Shown piece by piece: positions 36,216 to 46,654 of a stretch of DNA of 64,000 nucleotides. The DNA comes from Eulemur rufifrons. Its lineage: Eukaryota; Chordata; Mammalia; Primates; Lemuridae. Each line of letters opens with the position of its first letter. Within the stretch, counting starts at the first letter, position 1. The notes under the pieces were generated by a model, which saw only the letters and a program-made list of their open reading frames with translations, searched no databases and had not been told where the DNA came from. Position numbers and translations under genes: made by a program. The stretch is from positions 126,980,280 through 127,044,279 of the forward strand of contig NC_090984.1 in assembly GCF_041146395.1 (NCBI RefSeq), written 5' to 3'.

Positions 36216-37732
36216 GGTGGAGGTTAATGTCAGGAGCACAGGAGGTTAAAGTCAGCTTTCCAGCAAAAGTTTAAGTCTCCCTCTGCATCTTACAGTTTCC
36301 CTGAGAGCCTGTCCGTGTTCAGAATTCTGTGCCTACCAATGATGTCTTTAAACGTGAAGCATTTCTTATATTAGGAGAAATCATTCTCATATGCCACCAA
36401 AATATTTACCATTCATGGAGGCGGGAAAATGCACAGGGGTCTGGGTGAGGCTGGGGAAACTGTCTGCCCAGGAGCAGTGTGACATCCAGGGACGGAGAAA
36501 GGGGGGACGTTAGTGGAACTTCCTAACGACACTGCAGTCCAAGCAAAGTGTAACAGAAGCATCGGTGCCTCTCTGAGCCTCAGTTTCTCTTAAAAGGACC
36601 ACAGGGTCTCCCAGCCATGACTGTTATTTAGGGTCCTGCCAGGATGTGTCATCACCTGGACGCAGCCCCCACAGGACGTGGGTCTTTGCACAAACCAGGA
36701 GGGGATGGCGGAGAGTGGCAGCAGGGTGCCTGCTCCTGGACCGCCCGTAGGTGGGGGTGGAAAGGTCAATCCTTGGGGCGCACACACTGCTCACAGATTT
36801 TCATAAAAGATAATACGGTTCTGCATGAGCCTCTCAGATGATCTATAAAAGCAAGCAAGTAGTCCCAAAACAATTGTAATTTTGATATTTGCCACATGTT
36901 TCCTTAAATTTCTCCTGGCTCAGTGTGTCCATTCACACGAGGAATTGTTCTCTGCAGCGTGACCCACTGGTTCTCACAGCCAGTGGTTTCTGTCCATGTG
37001 CAGAGACTGCGGAGACCCCAGTACAGTTTGGGGAGTCAGACGCTTCCCCGTGCAGGAGCGAGACAGCCCCACTCCAGGGGAAGGGGCGCAGGTCTGATTG
37101 CGGGGGTCAGAATTACGATAACTGGATTTTATTCTGAATATTTCCCTCACGCATGATAGGATCATAATTCAATCCTTCTCCCCCTGGCATTCCTTTTTCT
37201 TTCTTATATGGTCACATGCTTGGGGAGCATAAACTCTTGCCATATATTTGCACAAATCAAGCCTCAAAATCTACTGAATTATTCTAGGAAACTCAGAGAC
37301 TGAACAGAACTGGATTTTTCATTCTTGCCAAAATGTCAGTGTCTGGAAATGTCGACGTGTTGCCCAGAACCCTGTGGGCACCAACAACTGCACTCCTCAG
37401 TGCCCATCCTTGGGGCTGACACGAGGAACCCGCCTGTGACCTGGGAAGACGGAGACGACCTTGACCAACGTCAGAGCCATCATCTCTCATCGCTGTCGTA
37501 TTCTGGTGGGATCAGTCGTTTTCTCTTTCCTTTCTGACATTATTTATTTGACTACTTTCTCCTTTCCTCCTAGTTAGTCTAGCTGAGTGTTTGTCATTTT
37601 TCATGTTTCAAAAGGAGGAAAAATCAGTGACTTCTTGATCTTTCTAGTGTTTTAGTTCTTATTTCATTTATTTCTCCCGTTGGCCTTAAAGGCTCGTGAA
37701 TACATTAATGAGAACTAGATCGAGCTACTGCT
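36216..37732. other. Unique intergenic sequence after V4
   Basis: Moderately GC-rich single-copy sequence. I checked 36900-37130 for V exon remnants and RSSs and found none that hold. No gene, repeat family or RNA gene recognised. Confidence 0.5.
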
Positions 37733-37812
37733 TTTTTTATTCTTGAGACAGAGTCTCTCTCTGTTGCCCGGGCTAGAGTGAGTGCCGTGGCGTCAGCCTA
37801 GCTCACGGCAAC
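37733..37812 (-). mobile_element. Alu: Truncated strepsirrhine-type Alu, antisense
   Basis: TTGAGACAGAGTCTCTCTCT, then GCTAGAGTGAGTGCCGTGGC and GTCAGCCTAGCTCACGGCAA: the 3' end of a strepsirrhine Alu. It stops abruptly at about 37812, where unrelated sequence begins. Confidence 0.9.
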
Positions 37813-38204
37813 CTCTTGTGCGCCACGTGACCAAGGTGGCATCTGTGTGGCCTGTGGACTGACATCGTACAATAGGGCCATCCTGGGTGGGTGCAGGTGA
37901 TCCCAGCACATGACACACTGTTCCTGGCGGGATAACTAACCCAGTACGGGAGATAACAGACCGTTGGCCCTGTAAGGTAAGTTCCTTCCCTTGAAGAGCA
38001 AAGCGGACTCTCCGGGTGAAGAACTGATTCTCTATACCCGAGTCCTGCTGCTGTGGCCCTATGGCCTCGGGGATGTGCACGCATGTCACGCACCCTGCCC
38101 AGGCCACAGGAGAAGCAGGGACAAAGGGAGGCCCTTCTGGTTCTCACTCCAGTTGCCCCTGCTGTGCAAGATCGGGGAAACACCTTGGAAGCTGTATAGG
38201 TTTC

Positions 38205-38654
38205 TGTTAGAGTCTGAGTTTTGTGCCGAAACATCAGTAATCTGCGATTCTGCTTCTGCAAACCTGCTTGCTCCTGCTTACTCAAGACAGTACCCCCAGC
38301 ACAGAAATTCCTAAGTGACTACAGCACCCATGTTCTGCGTAAAATGATTACAGCCCCACGTTTTGCATAAACAAAATATGGCCCAGAGCCCAAACTGCCC
38401 AGATCCTGTTACACCAAAGATAAGAAAATGATACAATGCTTACTCAAGGCTTTTTGTACACGTGCTTGCTCAATCTTAATAATTTTCCACCCACAAACTT
38501 ACAGTATAAAAACTTTCCATTTCAAAGGCTGCCTGCTGCTCTCTGTGCCGCCTTTGGGCAGTGCAGAGCGTAGTCGCTGGCCGGCTGATAATGACTCCTG
38601 ATTTGGCTCAATTCAGTCTTTAGGTGGTCATTTCTGGTATCTCAGACCATGACA
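38205..38654 (+). mobile_element. Solo LTR, family A, copy 2
   Basis: Runs from TGTTAGAG to CATGACA and is flanked by GTTTC at 38200-38204 and 38655-38659, a clean 5-bp target duplication. Internal CAGTATAAAAACTTTCC is the TATA region, and GGCTCAATTCAGTCTTTAGG lies near the 3' end. It is the reverse-complement match of 5371-5844. No internal retroviral genes lie next to it. Confidence 0.85.
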
Positions 38655-38659
38655 GTTTC

Positions 38660-39545
38660 CTTCGCCCTCAGAGTTCCCTTTGGACCTCAGAGACACTAAG
38701 GAACAGGGTGGACACAAAGGAGAAGGGAACAGACGCAGGGGAGAAGGAAGGGACTGGTCCCAGCAAGGTGGGCGTCTTTACGTGGTTACTAGGGAAAGAG
38801 GCGGCTGAGGAGGACAGGGATGGGTGGACACAAACGTATAAAGCGGCACCATGAGCTGTTGGGCGGAGCCATGGTGATCCCCCCAAGTCTGTGGACATTC
38901 GGAAGCCTAAGCACATACTCCCTGTTCATGCTTGTCTGCAGGAATGTGGAAATGCAGGGACAGAAGGACTTAGCCACTTGCCCTGAATGCCGTGGGTGCC
39001 CGTCTGGCAAATCAGCAAGGTGAGGATGGTTGGAGGCCGGAACAACCGTCCTCACCCCCGGCCGGGTGCCCAGGCCCCGATCACGCTCCTGTGCAAAGTG
39101 CCAGCTGGTGAAGGAGAGTGACAGTTCTTGTCAAGCGGCATTTATGCGTGAACTCCTCACTCCATAGTCTTTCCAGGCTGCATCCTATAGGTTGGTCTTT
39201 TTCTCTTTCTCCCATATGTGACTCTGTTTAGATTCTGACAACCTCCTCTACTGGGTCACAGAGAGGGGTGGGCGAGATGGAGCCCCGGTCAGTCCTGCGG
39301 GCACCTGGACCAGAGTGTGTGGGGAGGATGGGGGGTTATTGGGGCCTTTCTCTGCCCCTCCCAGGAGGTTCAGTTCAGCCCCTGCTGCCCCCGTGGTGCT
39401 GGGCTGTGCGCCCTGGGGAGTCTCCCCTGCGGGGCAGGGCAGGGCAGGTGCAAACTCAGGAGGGGAACATCCCGTTTAAACCCACTGCACAGTGGGTCTC
39501 CCTCAGCACCCCGCTGGGGTCTTCAGGACCACCCTTCCTGTCCTC
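38660..39545. other. Unique sequence upstream of the IGHV5 pseudogene
   Basis: GC-rich unique DNA. An intact octamer before the pseudogene leader was not found. Nothing else recognised. Confidence 0.4.
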
Positions 39546-39549
39546 CAGG

Positions 39550-39963
39550 ATGGGATCTGCCCGCTCCTCCCTTACCTGAAGGTCATTCCCAGCCCAGGGA
39601 TTGGGTCCCACAGGGAGTGGGCTTCAGACCCCCGATCTGAGTCCTGTATCTCCCACACAGGGGTCTGCACACAGGTGCAGCAGGTGCAGTCTGGGCAGAG
39701 GGGACAAGGCCTGGGGAGTCTCTGACAGTCTCCTGCAGGGCATCTGGACACTGCGTTGTCAAACACCGCATCAGCTGCGTGTGCCACATGCCTGGGAAGG
39801 ACCTGGTGTGGGTGGGGATGACCTATTCTAGTGATTCAGATGCCCACCAAGCCCGTCCTCCCAGGGCCACGTCACCTTCACCACGGACAACCCCATCAGC
39901 ACTGCCTGGCTGCCGTGGAGCTGCCTGAAGGCCTTGGATGTGGCCGTGTCCTCCTGGGTGAGA
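39550..39963 (+). pseudogene. IGHV5: IGHV5-like variable pseudogene
   Basis: A leader-like exon starts at 39550 (ATGGGATCTGCCCGCTCC) with a possible donor at about 39581, but the leader frame has a stop. The acceptor CCCACACAG is at 39652-39660 and the V exon runs from 39661. The order of motifs follows the IGHV5 subgroup: GGTGCAGTCTGGGCAGAGG, GGGGAGTCTCTGA, ATGCCTGGGAAGG, AGTGATTCAGATGCC, CCCATCAGCACTGCC and GCCTGAAGGCCTTGGA. Small indels break the frame in FR1 and later. Trp36 is Cys, and the position of Cys92 reads TGG. The heptamer is CACAGCC (39964-39970) with no credible nonamer. The IGHV5 (clan I) assignment is from the family's known codons; certainty is good for clan I. Confidence 0.85.
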
Positions 39964-40004
39964 CACAGCCAGGGGACATCCATGGAGCTCAGGGACAAGT
40001 CTCC

Positions 40005-40335
40005 CCTCAGGGGTTCGCACAGTCAGCCCTGGGCAGGTGTGGGTGGAGGGGAAGGGCCGGTTTCCTGTCGGGGGGTCGTGGCTTCCTCTCCATATAACCA
40101 TCTCCTCTGGGGGACTTCTCTGAGTTCCTGACCCTGTGCTTCCCCCTGCAGTCTCAGATACATTTGTGGTAACGACAGAAAATATTCTCACCTGCTTAAA
40201 AGGCAGACAGTGCCTTCCAGACACTTTCTCCTGTCCCCAAATATACATTGACTATCAACACTTTGGAATAAGTTGTAAATGGATAAAAGACTTTCTCTTG
40301 GACAACACAATGCAGCACAGCACGCAGAAGCTGGC
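40005..40335 (+). repeat. Type-1 V flank fragment attached to the IGHV5 pseudogene
   Basis: From GTCAGCCCTGGGCAGGTG through GGCTTCCTCTCCAT, GGCAGACAGTGCCTTCCAG and TCTTGGACAACACAATGCAG, this matches the first 300 bp of the flanks after V1 (17985-18300) and V3 (32125-32440). Homology stops near 40335. Confidence 0.8.
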
Positions 40336-40782
40336 AAGCAGGACACAGAGCCCGGGGGACATCAGGGGCAGACGGCTCCTCCCCCAGCTGGAGACCCCAG
40401 AGGGGCTCATTTCCCAGCTCAGGAGCAGGTGTGGAGGGAAACTGAGGTTTCCTTTCAGACCCTGGGGTTACCTGTCTCTGCCTCTCACTCTTCTTCCTCA
40501 GGAGTCCCGGGTTTTCTCCTTGTAATGCCCTGGTCTCGTTCATCTGAAATGGGATGACTCAGGACCTGAATTCAATGCAATTTTAAGCCTTAATTTTTTT
40601 CATTTTTCCGCTCTCCATAAACTTTCAGTAGAATATTTGGAGTATGAAATCAGCCACCCGCAATCCACACCCTTGTGCCATGAAGGGTTTTGTGTTTCCT
40701 GCACTGTGTTGGTCATTCAGGAGCAAACACTTCTCTGCAGAGATGATTCCGTATGTGCTGGGGATTTGTTTGGCCCTTGTAA

Positions 40783-41335
40783 TTTTTTTTTTTTTTTTTT
40801 TTTTTTTGGTGGTTCACGGGAATAGAATTTATTCTTAATTTCAACACAAAATTTTAGGTTCCAGGAATTGTTTAGAATTCATGATCTACCCAGCAATATA
40901 AATTTTGATAGTATCATGAAAATTACTATAGATTTTACTAGACTACATTCTAGGGAGGCTTTTGCTTTGATTTCATCGTAAATGTGTTACATGTGTTATA
41001 CTTATCCAAATTTATTGCATAAAAATGACAGCACGTTGACATCTTACTTGCAATGGTGAGTTCAAGACACCATGCTTCCTAGACTTGATTTTCTGATCAT
41101 AAAATATTTTTATAGTCTGAGGAAAAAGTGTGCTATTACTTTGCCAGAAATGTAACACTTTTTACAAGTACTATTAATAGTTTGGTAGATGGCTATGTTT
41201 CTAGGAATATGCAAAATTATAGAATAAACTTGGTAAATTCCTGAGGAGCTTATTTTACTCTATAACATGCAACTTTAAGTATTTTGCATTAAAATAAATG
41301 CAAGTGCATTATGGAGTAGAATGTAAAATTTGTGT
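40783..41335 (-). mobile_element. Possible retrotransposed mRNA 3' end (antisense, source unknown)
   Basis: A pure 26-nt T run at 40782-40807 is followed after about 20 bp by TTTATT (AATAAA on the minus strand), then about 500 bp of AT-rich unique sequence without L1 or Alu features. That is the layout of a processed transcript inserted in reverse, 3'UTR only. No ORF or source gene recognised. Confidence 0.4.
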
Positions 41336-41339
41336 AAAC

Positions 41340-44255
41340 TTTTTTTTTTTAGCTTTTTTTTAATTTCAGCTTATTATGGGGGTACAAAAGTTCAGGTTAT
41401 ATATATTGCCCATGTCCCGCCCATCCCCCGAGTCAGAGCTTCAAGCGTGTCCATTCCCCAGACAGTGCGCATCACACTCATCATGTAGTAATACACCATC
41501 CCCTCCCCGCACCCCCCAACTCTGTCCGATACCCAATTGGTGTTATTCCCAAATGTGCACTTAGGTGATGATCAGGGAAACCAATTTGATGGTGAGTACA
41601 TGTGGTGCTTATTTTTCCATTCTTGGGATACTTCACTTAATAGAATGGGTTCCAACTCTCTCCAGGAGAACAAACGGGATTCTATATCGCCATTATTTCT
41701 TTTCTTTTTTTTTTTTTTTTTGTTTTTTTTTTGAGACAGAGTCTCACTCTGTTGCCCAGGCTAGAGTGAGTGCCGTGGGGTAAGCCTAGCTCACGGCAAC
41801 CTCAAACTCCTGAGCTCAAGGGATCCTCCTGTGTCACCTCCCGAGTAGCTGGGACTACAGGCATGTGCCACCATGCCCGGCTAATTTTTTTTTTCTATAT
41901 TTCTTTAGGTGTCTATATAATTTCTTTCTATTTTTAGTAGAGATGGGGTCTTGCTCTTGCTCAGGCTGATCTCGAACTCCTGAGCTCAAATGATCCACCC
42001 ACCTCGGCCTCCCAGAGTGCTAGGATTACAGGCGTGAGCCACCGCGCCCGGCCCATTATTTCTTATAGCTGAGTAATACTCCATGGTATACATATACCAC
42101 ATTTTGCTAATCCACTCCTGAATTGATGGGCATTTGGGTTGTTTCCACATCTTTGCAATTGTGAATAGTGCTGCTATAAACATTCAGGTACAGGTGGCTT
42201 TTTCATAGAATGACTATTGTTCTTCTGGGTAGATGCCCAATAATGGGATTGCTGGATCGAATGGTAGGTCTATTTGAATCTGTTTAAGGTATCTCCATAT
42301 TGCCTTCCACAGGGGTTGCACTAGTTTGCAGTCCCACCAGCAGTGTATGAGTGCTCCTGTCTCTCTGCATCCATGCCAATATGTATTGTTTGGGGACTTT
42401 TTGATAAAGGCCATTCTCACTGGAGTTAAGTGATATCTTATTGTGGTTTTGATTTGCATTTCCCTGATGATTAGAGATGTTGAGCATTTTTTCAGATGTT
42501 TGTTAGCCATTCTTATATCTTCTTTTGAAAAATTTCTATTCATGTCCTTTGACCACTTTTTGATAGGGTTGTTCGATTTTTCCTTACTGATTTTCCTGAG
42601 TTCTAAATAGATTCTTGTTATCAGTCCTTTATCTGATGTGTAGTATGCAAAAATTTTTTCCCATTCTGTAGGTTGTCTGTTTATTCTCATGACTGTTTCC
42701 TTGGCTGTGCAGAAGCTTTTTAATTTAATCAGGTCCCATTCATTTATTTTTGTTGTTGCTGTGATTGCCTTAGGGGTCTTCTTCATAAATTCTTTGCTTA
42801 GGCCAATGTCTGTAAGAGTCTTTCCTACATTTTCTTCTAGAATTCTAATAGTTTCACACCTAAGGTTTAAGTCTGTTATCCACCGTGATTTGATTTTTGT
42901 GAGAACTGAAAGCTGTGGGTCCTGTTTCAGTCTTCTACATGTGTCTATCCAGTTTTCCCAGCACCATTTATTGAATAAGGATTCTTTTCCTCAGAATATG
43001 TTTTTGTCTGCTTTGTCAAAGATTAGATGGCTATATGAGGATGGTTTTATATTTGGATTTTCTGTTCTGTTCCACTGGTCTGTGGCCCTGCACTTGTGCC
43101 AATACCAAGCAGTTTTAATAACCACAGCCTTGTAGTATAGTTTGAAGTCTGGCAAATTAATATCTCCCATTTTGTTTTCATTGCTTAAAATTGCTTTTGC
43201 TACATGGGGTCTTCTCTGGTTCCATACAAAGTGTAAAATTATTTTTTCTATATCTGTGAAAAATGATTTTGGTAATTTCATAGGGATTGCATTGAATCTG
43301 TAGATCACCTTGGGTAGTACAGACATTTTAACAATGTTGATTCTTCCGATCCACGAGCATGGTATGGTTTTCCACCTACTTACATGCTCTGCAACTTCCT
43401 TCCTCAGTGTTTTGTAGTTCTCCCTATAGAGGTCCTTTACCTCCTTAGTTAAATATATTCCGAGGTAGTTTATTTTCTTTGTTGCTATTTTGAAGGGCAT
43501 TCAGTCCTTAATTTGGTTCTCTGTTTGACTGCTATTGGCATATGTGAATGCCTCTGATTTGTGTGTATTGATTTTGTATCCTGAGACTTTACTGAATTTA
43601 TTGGTCAATTCCAGGAGTCTCTTGGTTGAATCCTTGGGGTTTTCTAGATATAACAGCATATCATCAGCTAAGAGTGAGAGTTTGATCTCTTCTTTCCCTA
43701 TTTGGACTCCCTTGATTCTGCTCTCTTGCCTGATAGCTCTTGCAAGGGCTTCCAATACTATGTTGAAAAGTAATGGAGACAATGGGCAGCCCTGTCTGGT
43801 TCCAGTTCTAAGTGGGAGTGCTTTCAATTTTTCCCCATTCAGTATGATGTTGGCTGTGGGTTTGTCATATACGGCTTGTATCATTTTTAGGTAGGTCCCG
43901 TCTATGCCTATTTTGTTAAACATTTTTATCACAAAAGGGTGTTGAATTTTGTCAAATGCTTTTTCTGCATTGATTGAGAGGATCATATGGTCTTTATTTT
44001 TGCTTCTATTTATGTGGTGAATTACATTTATAGATTTGCGTATGTTAAACCATCCCTGCATCTCTGGGATGAAGTCCACTTGGTCATTATGCATTATTTT
44101 TCTGATAAGCGCTTGGATTCAATTTGCTAGGATTCTATTGAGAAGTTTTGCATCTATATTAATAAGAGATATTGGTCTGCAGTTTTCTTTTTTTGTTGCA
44201 TCCTTTCCTGGTTTTGGTATCCAATGTTATATTGGCTTGCTAAAATGTGTTGGGA
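41340..44255 (-). mobile_element. L1: 5'-truncated LINE-1, decayed, antisense, split by an Alu
   Basis: The T tail starts at about 41340, followed by the 3'UTR with TTATTATGGGGGTACAAA. ORF2 remnants on the minus strand lie at 42214-42786, 42991-43500 and 43501-44094, including [13 protein letters not shown] and [12 protein letters not shown] (the Phe of FADD is Leu). Stops and frameshifts break it. Homology to the full-length L1 ends near 44255 in the reverse transcriptase region, a normal 5' truncation. The Alu at 41702-42052 is inserted in it. Confidence 0.9.
41702..42052 (-). mobile_element. Alu: Strepsirrhine Alu, antisense, with perfect 12-bp TSD
   Basis: CCATTATTTCTT at 41690-41701 and again at 42053-42064 flank it exactly. 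The body has GCTAGAGTGAGTGCCGTGG, GTAGCTGGGACTACAGGCA, an extended A/T-rich linker (TCTATATTTCTTTAGG) and ends GGCGTGAGCCACCGCGCCC. The long linker and first-arm variants are those of lemur/galago Alus, so they point to the host group. Confidence 0.95.
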
Positions 44256-44419
44256 TATGTGCTGGGGTATGTGTTGGGGTATGTCCTGGGGGTTTGTTCA
44301 GCCCCTGGAAAATTTAAACTGCAATCCCTTTAGCAAGTGCAGCTTCCAGCGATCCAGTGCCTATGTCCAGTGTCGTCTTGTCCCAGCCCACATGCCGCTT
44401 GGTGGGCTGTGCCTAATAA

Positions 44420-45905
44420 GCTAATGCTCTGGTCCTGTTTCTCCCTGCAAGTCCTGGTCTCTCTGCAGATTTCAGGTTTGTTCTTGGTCAAATAACTTCT
44501 GCTATTTGAAATATTAAATAAAATTTACTCTCTACAGCTTCTGCAGTCATGCTTTGTAGATGACGATGATGTTGCTATTGTTGTGGCTGATGTAAGAAGA
44601 AGAGCTTTTTCTCAGCTGTCTACTTCTCCCAGGTGAAGATAACCTTTATCCTTAATGTCAAGAAATTGGAAACAATCAAAATATTAATCAGTAGTTTAAT
44701 ACATAAGCATTTTGTGCCAATGATGCATCAGGACACTACATCAACAGCAATGGCTGTGTCGTGCTCACTGCAGCGTGGCCGCGTCCACAGTGTGTGCTGT
44801 GAGTAAAATAGGCAAAAAGCACCTGCTATGTGATTCCACTATTGTAAATTCTAGAGAGTGAAAACTGAAGTAACGTAGACTATATTAGCACTTGCCTGGG
44901 TAAAGGGAGGGAGAGGGAAGGAGAAAGGAGGAGGAATTTTTAAAGGACAAGTGTAAACATTGAGGCCAAGTGCAGTGGCTCACGCCTGTAATACTCGCAC
45001 TCTGGGAGGCCGAGACGAGAGGATCACTCAAATTCCAGAGTTTGAGACCAGCCTGAGCAAGAGCTAGACCCTGTCTCTACTAAAAAAAAAAAAAAAAAGA
45101 AAGAAAGAAATTAGCTGGACAACTGAAAAATTATATACGTAAAAACTTAGCCGGGCATGGTGGCGCATGCCTGTAGTCCCAGCTACTCAGGAGGCTGAGG
45201 CAGGAGGATCACTTGAGCCCAGGAGTTTGAGGTTGCTATGAACCAGGATGATGCCACGGCACTCTAACCTGGCAAGAGAGTGAACTCTCTCTCCAAAAAA
45301 AAAAACTAGATGTAAATATTGAGGGAAATCAATTTCCTCAATATCTCAGACAGGGTGATGGTGACTTCAACACTTTTAATTTGCACAGTTAAAATATGTT
45401 AATGAAACTGTACATCATTTATACATCACTAAATATGAACAGTTAAATAGATGATTTGCTAGGGAAGGATTGATGGACAAATAGGTAAAAATAAGTGAAA
45501 CATTAAGTACATTAAAATGCTTCTGCTTTGACCCTGTGTATTCCCAATATTTTGCACATATTATTTAAGTAAAAACAGGAAGGCATAAATTTGCTTTATA
45601 TTCTCATTACAGAGTCAAGGGGCCAGACATGCCAAGGGGACAAGCACCCTAGGCATGTCCAGCCCTGGTCTGCAGTGGGTTCCAGAGATGGGATTATAGG
45701 TGCAGACACTGAGCCTAAATCTTCCCGGATATGTGCTCCTGGACATATCAGACAAGCTCTATATGCATCTAGGGTTACGTGTATGTCTGTAAAATACATG
45801 AAACACTGACACCTACAGCACATGTTTTATGTGTGTTTGTAAATTAGGTAAGTGAAGAGGAGTTAGTTATTTATCACAGTACAATCACGCAGTTTTTCTC
45901 TGGGT
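44420..45905 (+). repeat. Diverged V upstream block (V5)
   Basis: Low-identity match to 16130-17240: for example ATTGTAAATTCTAGAGAGTG against TATTCTAGAAAATA, and TGCCTGGGTAAAGGGAGG against the same place in copy 1. Similarity is clearly lower than among the other copies until about 45905, where near-identity begins. Confidence 0.6.
44964..45310 (+). mobile_element. Alu: Strepsirrhine Alu, sense
   Basis: Starts GGCCAAGTGCAGTGGCTCAC, with mid A-rich linker including AATTAGCTGGACAACTG and TTATATACGTAAAAACTTAG, and ends GCACTCTAACCTGGCAAGAG plus A tail. Target duplication TGTAAACATTGA (44952-44963) and TGTAAATATTGA (45311-45322), one mismatch. It sits in the diverged upstream block of V5. Confidence 0.95.
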
Positions 45906-45956
45906 CTTGCCCTCCCTCGGCTGTCCCACCCCGGCACTTGCTATATAGCAGGGGAC

Positions 45957-45964
45957 ATGCAAAT
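45957..45964 (+). promoter_or_regulatory. Octamer ATGCAAAT of V5 promoter
   Basis: Exact octamer 133 bp before the leader ATG. Confidence 0.9.
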
Positions 45965-46089
45965 AGGGCCCTCCCTCTGCTGAAGAAAACCAGCCCAGCC
46001 CTCACCCTGCAGCTCTGGGACAGGAGCCCCAGCCCCGGCATTCCCAGGGGTCCCCATTCGGTGATCAAGACTGAACACAGACACTCACC

Positions 46090-46543
46090 ATGGAGTCTGG
46101 GCTCAGCTGGGTTTTCCTTGTTGCTCTGTTACAAGGTAATTCATGGAGAACTAGAGATATTGGGTGTGGGAGGGGATGTGAGTGAGAGAAACAGGGGTGT
46201 GTGTGGCAGTTTCTGACCAGGCTGTGTCTGTGTTTGCAGGTGTCCAGTGTGAGGTGCAGCTGGTGGAGTCTGGGGGAGGCTTGGTCCAGTCTGGGGGGTC
46301 CCTGAGACTCTCCTGTGCAGCCTCCGGATTCACCTTCACTGATTACTGGATGTACTGGGTCCGCCAGGCTCCAGGGAAGGGGCTGGAGTGCCTCTCGGGC
46401 ATTAATGGTGGTGGTAGCACATACTACACAGACGCCGTGAAGGGCCGATTCACCATCTCCAGAGACAACGCCAAGAACACGGTGTCTCTGCAAATGAACA
46501 GTCTGAGGGCCGAGGACACGGCCCTGTACTACTGTGCCAGAGA
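46090..46543 (+). CDS. IGHV3: V5: IGHV3-subgroup gene with Trp47 to Cys
   Basis: Leader exon 46090-46135, 104-bp intron, V exon 46240-46543. FR1 has Ser for Pro (GLVQSGG), CDR1 region TDYWMY, FR2 ends [10 protein letters not shown] where others read GLEWVS, the CDR2 is 16 residues long ([10 protein letters not shown]), FR3 [11 protein letters not shown], Cys92 in DTALYYCAR. It is open, with good splice sites and RSS. The Trp47 to Cys change removes the main aromatic contact with the light chain and adds an unpaired cysteine; position 47 is also one of those altered in camelid heavy-chain-only V domains, though the other hallmark positions are not changed here. Probably rearrangeable; protein function is uncertain. 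Confidence 0.94.
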
Positions 46544-46582
46544 CACAGTGAGGGGACATCAGTGTGAGCCCAGACACAAACC
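46544..46582 (+). other. V5 recombination signal (23-RSS)
   Basis: Heptamer CACAGTG 46544-46550, 23-bp spacer, nonamer ACACAAACC 46574-46582. Confidence 0.95.
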
Positions 46583-46602
46583 TCATGCTGCTGCCCATGG
46601 GG

Positions 46603-46616
46603 CCGCCAGGGGGCAC
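46603..46616 (+). promoter_or_regulatory. CTCF-like motif 3' of V5 RSS, slightly degraded
   Basis: CCGCCAGGGGGCAC, 20 bp past the nonamer; differs from the V1 motif by A for G near the end. Confidence 0.55.
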
Positions 46617-46654
46617 GAGGGACACAAGGAACAGAGTCAGCCCAGGGCAGGTGC

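Noticed and set aside
36890..37140. Possible V gene remnant (CAGTTTGGGGAGTCAGACGC)
   Set aside because: No framework order, no cysteine context, no splice acceptor and no RSS nearby.
36590..37540. D or J segments
   Set aside because: No 12-bp-spaced RSS pairs and no J motif (WGxG with splice donor) were seen here or elsewhere.
38791..39260. Leader exon or promoter of another V gene
   Set aside because: No octamer and no leader/donor pair in the right order; the only V-like exon nearby is the IGHV5 pseudogene.
42214..44094. Reverse transcriptase fragments as a retroviral pol gene
   Set aside because: The motifs (FADD-type, [10 protein letters not shown]) and order are LINE-1; no protease, RNase H or integrase follows.
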